From positions 297,469 through 361,468 of the forward strand of contig CAYXTP010000002.1 of the NCBI GenBank assembly GCA_964467985.1: a DNA stretch of 64,000 nucleotides, read 5' to 3'. A model generated the notes under the pieces. It saw nothing but the letters and a program-made list of their open reading frames with translations, was not told the DNA's origin and did no database searches. Origin of the DNA: GCA-2720975 sp964467985 (GTDB taxonomy: Bacteria; Planctomycetota; UBA1135; GCA-002686595). Shown here in pieces: positions 41,681 through 49,143 of this stretch; positions within the stretch are counted from its first letter, which is position 1; every line of letters begins with the position of its first letter. The position numbers and the translations under genes were made by a program.

Positions 41681-43066
41681 TCAGTTGCGGCGAATCGCGC
41701 GCTGGATGCGGACGGGTGCGAGAATCTGCTCGCCATCAGCCGCGAGTTCCTGGATCCGTCGCACCACATCCATGCCTTCAACCACCTGGCCGAAAGCGGC
41801 GAAGCCTTGTCCGTCTGGGTTGCGTCGGCCATTGAAGTTGAGTTCGGGCTGATCCCCGATGCAGATGAAGAAGTGGTGCCGGCCTGTGTCAGGATTCCCC
41901 CGCGCCATGGAAATCGTTCCATCGAGATGTGCAAGGCCCGTGTCGCGCGTTCGCTCGAGGGGGATCGCTCTCGGGAATTCAGTGGATCGGGACTCGTCCG
42001 CTCGCGCTTGCACGACTTCGATCGGATAATCCCGACCCACCTGAGTCTTTGGCGTGACCGCGCGGAAGAACTCCCCGTCGTTGTACAGGCCCTGGTGAAC
42101 GTAGTGCAGGAAATTGGCGGTCGTCTGCGGCGCATGCACTCCGTCCAGCTCAAGTTCAATCTCTCCCAGCTCGGTTTGGATCAGGACGCGCGCCAGTTCC
42201 GGCAGGGCCTCCTCGCGCCACTCGAAGGGCGGAAGATTGGAAAGATCCTCAACGCTGAGGTGTGCGCGGTCGGCAGCTGCGCGCTGCGCTGGTTTCAGGT
42301 AACGCCAATCACCATCTCCAAATACCTCCTTGCATAGAGCCGCAAGTTGTGGATCGTACTCGAGCAATTCGATGCGCGTGTCGACGTGGTTGTGAAGCGA
42401 ATCGTCTTGGCGGTTGTTGTCGAACCAACTTTGCACGGCCTCGGCCCAGTATTCACTGCGGTTTGTCGCCGCATAAGTACCCTGCCAGAGACCGCGCTCC
42501 CGCGCCTGCTCGAATGTAGTCGCCAGACGCTCGTCAAAAGTTGGGTCAAGGGAACCCACTCCCTGGCCGTGGATGATGTGGGCGAACTCGTGGATCAAGA
42601 TGTTCTCTGTGGAGTAAGGGTCTCCCGGATGGCAGAGCAAGTTCTCCTCGGCACAACTCACGGGATTGCCACCCAGGCCACGAGCCCGGCGATCCCAAAA
42701 CGCGGGGCCTTCATCCGCGAACTTGAGGTGGGCATGCTCCGGCACGTCCGTCGTGTATTCGTCATATGCCATGACCACCAGGTGCACTCCATTGCCAGTT
42801 AGCTCTGCCAGCACATCGTTGCGTCCCTGCAGCATGTGCCGGACAATCCACGCCGCCTCGCGCAGGGCGGCGTCGCTCACCCGGGACGAGCCCAATATTG
42901 GAAAGCCCGCCACGGCAATGTACTTGGCGTAGAACTCGTCCAATCCTTCCGCCGCCCGAAGCTCATCTGGCACGGGGCCGACGGAATCACCCACTCGGTC
43001 ACGTTCGCTAGGGGAGGCGCAAGACACGGCGAAGGACAGGGCCAGGCAGCAAGTGAAAAGGCGCAT
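41681..43066 (-). CDS. Lipoprotein fusing a zinc-metallopeptidase-like domain to a cyclophilin-type peptidyl-prolyl isomerase
   Basis: A 461-residue protein with a lipoprotein signal (MRLFTCCLALSFAVSC, lipidated Cys near 16; start at 43066, frame open further upstream). Residues about 30-250 form a gluzincin-like domain: HEFAH (159-163), with a downstream EYWAEA helix supplying E205 or E209 as a possible third zinc ligand. Residues about 293-461 are a cyclophilin-type PPIase starting VLIQTELGEIELEL and containing FFRAV, GTISMARGNPDTGRHHFFI and FAAFGQVVEGMDVV, the standard family blocks. The two together could fold or clip envelope proteins. The selenoprotein gene follows 154 bases downstream on the same strand. 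Confidence 0.85.
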   Translation of the reverse strand: MRLFTCCLALSFAVSCASPSERDRVGDSVGPVPDELRAAEGLDEFYAKYIAVAGFPILGSSRVSDAALREAAWIVRHMLQGRNDVLAELTGNGVHLVVMAYDEYTTDVPEHAHLKFADEGPAFWDRRARGLGGNPVSCAEENLLCHPGDPYSTENILIHEFAHIIHGQGVGSLDPTFDERLATTFEQARERGLWQGTYAATNRSEYWAEAVQSWFDNNRQDDSLHNHVDTRIELLEYDPQLAALCKEVFGDGDWRYLKPAQRAAADRAHLSVEDLSNLPPFEWREEALPELARVLIQTELGEIELELDGVHAPQTTANFLHYVHQGLYNDGEFFRAVTPKTQVGRDYPIEVVQARADESRSTEFPRAIPLERTRDTGLAHLDGTISMARGNPDTGRHHFFICIGDQPELNFNGRRNPDGQGFAAFGQVVEGMDVVRRIQELAADGEQILAPVRIQRAIRRN

Positions 43067-43452
43067 GGGAGGGATCGTATCAGGGGGCTTGGCTGGGTGC
43101 GGGATTCGTACCTGCCCCAGGGCCGCAAGCCACTCGGCCTGCTCAACCTCCAATCTGAATCCACCCGAGAACCGCTCTTCCCCGTCTCCGCGCGGGGCGC
43201 CCGCCTCGTCAGCGTCGGGGATCGCTCTCCAGTGGAGCGATCTGGCCGCAACCACGGCAACACCTAGCGCGTTGTTCGATTCCGTGTCGGCCCAGGCGCG
43301 AGAGAATCCTGGGCAACTGCTAGCGCCCCCCCTAGACTTTGGCGCGGGTTGCTCGATGACTCCTTGCATTTGACCGTTAGGCCCTGCGGCTCGCGTCGAC
43401 CGCGCGGCCCCGTCGGACCACCCCCCTCCTATCCCTTCCACCCAGGCTAGTC
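43067..43452 (+). other. Divergent intergenic region upstream of the peptidase fusion and cysK
   Basis: About 385 bases. The peptidase frame stays open here on the minus strand, but its start at 43066 is set by the lipoprotein signal. Promoters for both directions should be here; none can be assigned by eye and no repeat was seen. Confidence 0.4.
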
Positions 43453-44382
43453 ATGGCACGTATCTATCGCGACTTCTCCAAGCTGATCGGCAACACTCCC
43501 CTCGTCCGCCTGCCCCGCATGGGAGCTGACCTACCTGCCGAGGTCCTTGTGAAGCTCGAATGCTTCAATCCTTACTCGAGCGTCAAGGACCGCATTGGTC
43601 TCTCCATGATCGAGGAGGCCGAACGTGACGGCAGCCTGAAGCCCGGGATGACCATCGTTGAGGCCACGAGTGGCAACACAGGCATCAGCCTGGCCTTCGT
43701 CGCTGCGGTCAAGGGCTACAAGATCATCCTCTCGATGCCCGATACCATGACGATCGAGCGCCGCAACCTGCTGAAGGCGCTCGGTGCTCAACTGGAACTC
43801 ACACCGGGTGCGGATGGAATGAAGGGTGCGCTGGGCCGCGCTGAAGCGATCGCCGGCGATCTCGCTGACTCATGGGAGCCGCACCAATTCGACAACGCAT
43901 CGAACCCGCGCGTGCATCGGGAGACCACGGGCCCGGAGATTTGGGCCGATACAGACGGTGAGGTCGACATCTTTGTTTCGGGTGTGGGTACGGGCGGTAC
44001 GATCACTGGCACAAGCCAATTCCTCAAGGCCAAGAACCCCAACGTGCATGTGATCGCCGTGGAGCCCACCGACTCAGCCGTCCTCTCCGGCGGCGACCCC
44101 GGTCCGCACAAGATCCAGGGCATTGGCGCAGGCTTCATTCCCGCGATCTATGACGCTGAGGTCGTGGACGAGGTCGTCCAAGTCACCAATGAAGAGTCCA
44201 TCGAAATGGCACGGCGCCTGACGCGCGAAGAGGGCATGTTCGTCGGGATCTCCTCCGGCGCCATTCTGGCTGCGGCCTTGCGGGTAGCCGCTCGTCCCGA
44301 GTTGCAAGGCCAGCGCATCGTGGCCATCGCCCCGGATTTCGGAGAACGCTACCTCTCCAACCCCGTGTACTCGGAACTGTAG
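43453..44382 (+). CDS. cysK: Cysteine synthase A (O-acetylserine sulfhydrylase)
   Basis: A 309-residue PLP enzyme joining O-acetylserine and sulfide to cysteine and acetate. The PLP lysine is K45 in NPYSSVKDRIG, the substrate loop is TSGNTG (72-77), and the phosphate-binding GTGGTITG and the PDFGERYLS end are all typical of CysK rather than cystathionine synthase. Full length. The serine acetyltransferase gene follows after eight bases, so both steps of cysteine synthesis are encoded together, and the two proteins may form the cysteine-synthase complex. No CymR or CysB-type gene is adjacent. Confidence 0.97.
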   Translation: MARIYRDFSKLIGNTPLVRLPRMGADLPAEVLVKLECFNPYSSVKDRIGLSMIEEAERDGSLKPGMTIVEATSGNTGISLAFVAAVKGYKIILSMPDTMTIERRNLLKALGAQLELTPGADGMKGALGRAEAIAGDLADSWEPHQFDNASNPRVHRETTGPEIWADTDGEVDIFVSGVGTGGTITGTSQFLKAKNPNVHVIAVEPTDSAVLSGGDPGPHKIQGIGAGFIPAIYDAEVVDEVVQVTNEESIEMARRLTREEGMFVGISSGAILAAALRVAARPELQGQRIVAIAPDFGERYLSNPVYSEL

Positions 44383-44389
44383 CGCGCCA

Positions 44390-45280
44390 GTGGCTGCCGC
44401 AGACGAGTTCACGGTGGCCCAAGCCGGGCTTCTGGAATCCGAGGCGACGGCGCGCTCTCGGGACTCTTGCGAGTCCCTGCCGTCGTTTGCCGCCGCCTCG
44501 GCACTGCTCCATGAGGCGCGAGTTCTGCTCTTGCCTCACACCCTGCCCATGGGGGAACGTTCTCGGGCCCAACTTGAGGAACGACTATCGAACTTTATCG
44601 TCGCCTTGACGCGCGAAATCGAACTGGCATTGGGCTCCCGAAAATCGGAGGTCGACCCAGATTGCGAACCGAGCGCCTCCGCGCTCGACATCGCCCACAC
44701 CTTTGTGTCCGCCATCCCAGAGCTGCAGCGGGTGCTGTGGGCCGACGCACAGGCCGCCTACGACGGCGACCCGTCACTCTACTCTCTGCATGAAGCCTTC
44801 TTGTGTTACCCCGGCGTGCGCGCGGTCACCGGCTACCGCATCGCACACCTGCTGCACTGCCTTGAGGTCCCCATCCTCCCCAGACTGATTACGGAGCGCG
44901 GTCACTCCCTGACTGGAATCGACATCCACCCGGGCGCAGTCATTGGCGAGCGCTTCTTCATCGACCACGGCACGGGTGTCGTGATCGGTGAGACCGCGGT
45001 CATCGGTGACAATGTGCGCATGTACCAGGGTGTGACCCTAGGGGCCAAGACCTTTGCCGTGACACCTGAAGGTCGCTTGGTGAAGGGCAACCCACGTCAC
45101 CCCATCGTTGAAGATGACGTGGTGATCTATTCCGGTGCGAGTGTACTCGGGCGCATCGTCATTGGCCGCGGGGCTGTCATCGGTGGCAATGTCTGGGTGA
45201 CAAGGGATGTGCCTCCCGGCGCACTTGTGACCCAGGCCGAAGTGCGACAGACGAGTTTCTCCCACGGGGGCGGGATTTAG
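44390..45280 (+). CDS. cysE: Serine O-acetyltransferase
   Basis: A 296-residue enzyme acetylating serine with acetyl-CoA, the first step of cysteine synthesis. The N-terminal half (about 1-190) is helical and unusually long. The C-terminal half is a left-handed beta-helix with hexapeptide repeats (IDIHPGAVIGERFFIDHGTG, VVIGETAVIGDNVRMYQGVTLGA, SGASVLGRIVIG). The catalytic-type His pairs are in IHPGA and IDHGT. It starts at GTG 44390, eight bases after cysK. The end FSHGGGI lacks the long C-terminal tail of E. coli CysE; its final Ile may still dock in CysK. This long N-terminal version resembles the EpsC/SatA group. Confidence 0.93.
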   Translation: MAAADEFTVAQAGLLESEATARSRDSCESLPSFAAASALLHEARVLLLPHTLPMGERSRAQLEERLSNFIVALTREIELALGSRKSEVDPDCEPSASALDIAHTFVSAIPELQRVLWADAQAAYDGDPSLYSLHEAFLCYPGVRAVTGYRIAHLLHCLEVPILPRLITERGHSLTGIDIHPGAVIGERFFIDHGTGVVIGETAVIGDNVRMYQGVTLGAKTFAVTPEGRLVKGNPRHPIVEDDVVIYSGASVLGRIVIGRGAVIGGNVWVTRDVPPGALVTQAEVRQTSFSHGGGI

Positions 45281-45446
45281 CCGCGGGGGCTCAGGACTCA
45301 CCCACGTCGAATCGTTCGCTATCCCCTGCGAGTATCCACGCCGTGGGCGCCGGCCGGACAAGGATCCGAATAGCCCAAGCTGACCTGCGAGGGCATCACC
45401 GAGTTCGAAGGCGCGGATGACTGCCCGGGCAATCAATCCGCTCGCA

Positions 45447-46460
45447 TCACATAAATGTGACCGACAGGGCCTGGGAGAATTTCGAAGGGGAGGCTCCGTC
45501 GCGGTGCCAATACTGGAAGTTCCAGGTCTGCCCGAGTGGTGAGCAAAGATTGCCCCCGGGAGGGTTGGGAATCGCGCCGCCGCCGCCGCCTGAAATAGCG
45601 TTGAGGATGTCCGTGCTCAGGCTGCCCGAGCCGTCCGTAACGCCCAGGTCCTTGGTGTAGCGCCCGATCGCCGCGCCGCCGAGGCATAGATCACCCAGCG
45701 CCCCTGCCGGATCGGTGATCGTCGCGGAACCCGCCCCGATCAGTAGGTAGCCGGGCTGACCAACGGGCGCGCCCGTCATGGTGATCTGGATACTTCCGGC
45801 TGCACAGGAGGTCGTGTCCGCGGCGATGGTGGCCGCGTTGTTGGGGTTGGAGTCGCAGAAGACCGATTGCCCGCCAACGAGCGCCAGAGTCATCTGTGTG
45901 AAGTCGATGCCCATCGCGACGTTGTCTGGAAAACCCGACCACAGGTCGAGCCCGAACGATGTCATGCCGGTGAAATCGTATGTGCCCAGAGCGCTGAGAA
46001 TGTCTAGCGAACCCAGCGTCGAACCAACATAGCCGAGGCTGTGATTCAAATTGAAAGGCGTTTGCGCGAGGGGGACGCCACCGGGGGAAAAGGGGCTGGT
46101 GGAGACGAAGAACCCATCCGAGACGGGGAAGCCATCGACCAGGGTGAAGTAGGGGGTCTGGCCGCCGGGGAAGGGATTGAGCAGGCCCATACTGACCGGC
46201 GTGTCAAAGTCGATTGAGAACGAGGACTGAATGATCTCGTAGCCACGTGTGTCGCCCGGCACGCCATCTAGATAGTTATTGGAGTCGACGCGGAAGGTGA
46301 TGGTCACGGCATCCCCTCCGCTGACCGCGTTGAGCGGTGCGCCAGCGATCATGTTGAAGGTCACCGTACCCGTGACTTCCACCTCGACGACGTCGGCCAA
46401 CACGGGGCTTTGGATAGAGAGTGCGATGAGGGCTGCGGCCAGAATTCGATTCGTACGCAT
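45447..46460 (-). CDS. Secreted protein with the shared C-terminal module
   Basis: A 337-residue protein with a signal peptide (MRTNRILAAALIALSIQSPVLA, start at 46460). The first 210 residues are beta-rich with motifs such as VTGTVTFNMIAGAPLNAV and SFSIDFDTPVSMGLL, reminiscent of PEP-CTERM-like surface proteins, but no C-terminal PEP-CTERM tail exists. Residues about 215-337 (from FCDSNPNNA to SVTFM) align by eye with the C-terminal modules of the 25175 and 57694 proteins (G-LCLG, R, FQ-WHRD, SVTF). Probably exported to the cell surface; function unknown. Confidence 0.7.
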   Translation of the reverse strand: MRTNRILAAALIALSIQSPVLADVVEVEVTGTVTFNMIAGAPLNAVSGGDAVTITFRVDSNNYLDGVPGDTRGYEIIQSSFSIDFDTPVSMGLLNPFPGGQTPYFTLVDGFPVSDGFFVSTSPFSPGGVPLAQTPFNLNHSLGYVGSTLGSLDILSALGTYDFTGMTSFGLDLWSGFPDNVAMGIDFTQMTLALVGGQSVFCDSNPNNAATIAADTTSCAAGSIQITMTGAPVGQPGYLLIGAGSATITDPAGALGDLCLGGAAIGRYTKDLGVTDGSGSLSTDILNAISGGGGGAIPNPPGGNLCSPLGQTWNFQYWHRDGASPSKFSQALSVTFM

Positions 46461-47014
46461 GGCTTTCCTTTTCCGACTTCGAAAGGCGCGACATTATCTC
46501 CGTCACGCAACTAGGTAAGTGCCGCGTGGGCCATCCGCACGGCGTAATTCACTGGGTGCGCGGACGAGCGCGCTCATCGATTGTATCAGCGTGATCACAG
46601 TCCGGGCCCTGGCGCGAAGGCTTGCGTTGCCCAACTGTTTCAGTTCGGGGTGTCCACAACTCCGACCGTGTCGATTGGGCGGGTTCCCTACCAGCCCTAG
46701 TGCGTAGCTCCCTTCCGACTGCCTGCGCTGCTCAGTTTCCCTGATCCCATGACACTTGCGACGCACGCCGCGACGGGTCGACCCAGAGCCGTGATCGTGG
46801 TGCGGGACCCATCCCAAGCTCCCTAGCGCACGATTCAGGCGAGATCCGGTAGGAACTCAGATCGATGCTACACTAGCTGTGCTGTGCATCTTCGCTCCCT
46901 TCCGGGACGGTGATGATGGCCGCGTCGCTCACTCAGTGCACTCCGTACTGTCCCTTGCCCAATCGCAAGCGACGTCAATCAACCTAATGTGTCGTTCTTG
47001 AGAACGGAGGCCCC
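46461..47014 (+). other. Non-coding stretch
   Basis: About 550 bases with no convincing frame on either strand and no clear repeat or terminator. The last bases hold the ribosome-binding site of the small Cys-rich gene (GGAGG four bases before ATG 47015). Confidence 0.45.
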
Positions 47015-47317
47015 ATGTCCCTGTACAAACGCAAGATCATCACCAAGATGGGATGCGGACGGAGCTGTGAAGGATGCGAGTGGGAGGAGGATGTTGCTCC
47101 CAAGGAAACTCCGACCGGCTACTCCTACTCCTGGAGGGTGACGCGCAGCAATTGCACCATGTCACCCTTCGCCGAATACTGGGGATCCACGGCCGTGCCT
47201 TGGGGCGAGACCGGCAGTCAGCTGTTCTATTGTGACGCCGCTGGCGAATGCCCTGGGTTCGAGCTCTTGTTCACGGCGCCGTCGAAGGAGGAGTCCATCG
47301 CGGACTCAGGTAAGTAG
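47015..47317 (+). CDS. Small cysteine-rich protein of unknown function
   Basis: A 100-residue protein with a clear ribosome-binding site (GGAGG four bases upstream of the ATG). The N-terminal half has the Cys cluster MGCGRSCEGCEWEED, and two more Cys occur in FYCDAAGECPGFEL. Such spacing suggests metal or disulfide-linked Cys, but no family is recognised. No signal peptide. It lies 220 bases before the ECF sigma gene on the same strand. Composition is Trp/Tyr-rich and differs from the Arg-rich chance frames, so I treat it as real. Confidence 0.6.
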   Translation: MSLYKRKIITKMGCGRSCEGCEWEEDVAPKETPTGYSYSWRVTRSNCTMSPFAEYWGSTAVPWGETGSQLFYCDAAGECPGFELLFTAPSKEESIADSGK

Positions 47318-47539
47318 CGTGTCGCTGGCGAGCATGTCAGATCAGGCGGCTGCTGCAGGGAAGGCCCAACAGGACTTCATGGGCACTTCAGAATTCACCG
47401 GCGGGAACAGATGGATGTCCGGGACGCGAGCCCCGCTGATGCACGCCCGCCTTAGTGGGCCGGATACCAAATCGAACGGGAACCGGCTCCGCAGGGATGC
47501 CACTCGCTGAAGAGGGCGAGGCATTTCCCGCATCCAACG

Positions 47540-48157
47540 ATGGACAAGGCCAGCGAATCGATCCGCCTGATTCAAGCCCACCAACAGGGAGACCCCCAGG
47601 CACTGGAGGCGCTGCTGGCGCGCTACTACGACCGGGTCGAGCGGATTGTGCGTGTGCGCATGGGGCCCTGGCTGAGAAAAGTCGAGTCGATCGAAGATCT
47701 CGTCCAGGACACTTTTCTGGTCGCCGTGCGAGATTTTGATCGCTACGAACTGCGCGAGGAGGCCGGGCTGATCCAGTGGTTGGCGAAACTGGCCGAGCGC
47801 AGGATTGTGAGTGCGGCCCAGCACCACCGACGGGACAAACGGGACCGCCGTAGGGAGGTCCGTGCGCCGACGGTTGCGCCTGGCGGCGGGGACTCGGCGG
47901 CCAGCTGGCAGCTCGCTGCGGAAACGACGTCGATTCCTGAGAAGGTTGAGAGAAACGAACTGCATGCGACCCTTGAACGGTGCTTGCAGGAGCTCCCCGA
48001 TACTGAGCGCGAAGTGATCTTGCTGCGCTCCTACGCTGACGGATCTTGGAAGTACATCGCAGCCGAACTTGGGCTCGTCAGTGACGAGGCGGCGCGCAAA
48101 CTTCACAGCCGGGCCAGAGCCAAGCTGGCGAGTAGGCTGCAGGCGCGCTTTGGTTAG
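47540..48157 (+). CDS. ECF-type RNA polymerase sigma factor
   Basis: A 205-residue sigma factor with region 2 (VESIEDLVQDTFLVAVRDFDRYE) and region 4 (LPDTEREVILLRSYADGSWKYIAAELGLVSDEAARKL) connected by a basic linker, the pattern of extracytoplasmic-function sigmas in Planctomycetota. It directs RNA polymerase to a small regulon. No anti-sigma gene is adjacent. The next large gene on this strand is a Ser/Thr kinase, and ECF-kinase pairs are characteristic of this phylum, so the kinase may control it. The ATG at 47540 follows a short basic leader; no other start is needed. Confidence 0.9.
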   Translation: MDKASESIRLIQAHQQGDPQALEALLARYYDRVERIVRVRMGPWLRKVESIEDLVQDTFLVAVRDFDRYELREEAGLIQWLAKLAERRIVSAAQHHRRDKRDRRREVRAPTVAPGGGDSAASWQLAAETTSIPEKVERNELHATLERCLQELPDTEREVILLRSYADGSWKYIAAELGLVSDEAARKLHSRARAKLASRLQARFG

Positions 48158-48341
48158 GGGGGCGCCCTCCCGCTGGATCTGGATAGCACGGCAACTGGAT
48201 CTACAGGTTCGTCCTCGAGTCACTCCGCACCGCTTGGGAGGGATCGCTGGCTACCAAGTAAGGCTCAGGCCCTGCAGGGACGCAGGAGGATCGTGCCCCC
48301 TGCGCCACTCCCCAAGTGTCTTCAGCCCAGTGCCCTTTCGT

Positions 48342-48557
48342 CTAACCCCGTTCATCCCAAGCTGCGCAGGCCATTAGGTGGCCGAAGTCATCCGGCTCAG
48401 GCTTGGAGGCCCAGTCGCTCCTGGAACGCAGCAAGTCTTCGATCGCCTGGAGTAGCTGTTCCCTGTTTAGGAAGACGGTGTCGGTCAGGCTTTCGGGGGC
48501 GGGGAACAGCTGATCGTCGTCGGCCAGCCGCATGTAGTCTCGGTCAATGATGCTCAT
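48342..48557 (-). CDS. Small acidic protein of unknown function
   Basis: A 71-residue protein with a good ribosome-binding site (GGAG six bases before the ATG). Sequence MSIIDRDYMRLADDDQLF, then FLNREQLLQAIEDLL, then DDFGHLMACAAWDE: acidic, helical, without membrane segment or signal. No family recognised. It is divergent from the small basic gene at 48683, with a 31-bp inverted repeat between them. Confidence 0.55.
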   Translation of the reverse strand: MSIIDRDYMRLADDDQLFPAPESLTDTVFLNREQLLQAIEDLLRSRSDWASKPEPDDFGHLMACAAWDERG

Positions 48558-48598
48558 CTAAGTCTCCTCGGCGTTGCCGGGTGTGGGTCCACCCCTAT

Positions 48599-48674
48599 CA
48601 GCAGCTCGAGCAGCCAAACCGGACGAAAAGAAATCAATCAGTATTTTCGTCCGGTTTGGCTGCTCGAGCTGCTG
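48599..48674. repeat. Perfect 31-bp inverted repeat between divergent genes
   Basis: Left arm 48599-48629 begins CAGCAGCTCGAGC and ends GGACGAAAA; right arm 48644-48674 is its exact reverse complement, with a 14-base AT-rich spacer (48630-48643). Much longer than any intrinsic terminator and not followed by a T-run, it lies between the divergent genes at 48557 and 48683. It could be a cruciform regulatory site, a small mobile-element remnant or a strong 5'-leader hairpin of the basic gene. Confidence 0.9.
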
Positions 48675-48682
48675 GTCGTGGC

Positions 48683-48919
48683 ATGAAGACAATCCAAAAA
48701 AGGGGACGGCGCGAGCTCAGCGAACCGCAAAGAGCCGCACGTCCAGGGCAAGAATTTGACCAGGTCAGTGAAGCGGAGTTCGAGGAACTCATGCGAGCAA
48801 GCTGGGGGGCGGACGACCTCCATCCACCGCGCCGGCGCAGGGGCTCGGGTCGTCGCACGCGCTTGAGCCTGGCTCAGAAGATAGCTTACCGCGCACTCAC
48901 GGGGCGCCGGGCACGTTGA
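48683..48919 (+). CDS. Small basic protein of unknown function
   Basis: A 78-residue protein from ATG 48683. The N-terminal half is mixed charge (KRGRRELSEPQRAARP, then SEAEFEELMRASWGADDL) and the C-terminal half is strongly basic (HPPRRRRGSGRRTRLSLAQKIAYRALTGRRAR in pieces), which would suit DNA or RNA contact. No family recognised. The start is set by its position right after the inverted repeat; the frame could also open at 48581 but would then run through the hairpin. Confidence 0.45.
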   Translation: MKTIQKRGRRELSEPQRAARPGQEFDQVSEAEFEELMRASWGADDLHPPRRRRGSGRRTRLSLAQKIAYRALTGRRAR

Positions 48920-49143
48920 TGCCGGCCCGAGGGAGAGGGGCTCGGCCCGCGGTTTCCGCCGAGGTCGAGCCCCCTTATTCCCTCCTGGACCCAGCCCAGA
49001 TACCTCTGGGGGGCAGCGGGCCAATTACGAGATGGCAACCTAATGATGGCCTAGGGTGCCGTGTTAGGCTGATTCGATGGAGTACGGGAACCCGTTCCGA
49101 CCTAGGGACGAGTTGTTCGTGATGTGGAGCGCACCTCCCAGCC

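Noticed and set aside
41492..42337. 281-residue plus-strand frame over the peptidase gene
   Set aside because: Antisense shadow of the cyclophilin domain and the selenoprotein start; composition is not domain-like.
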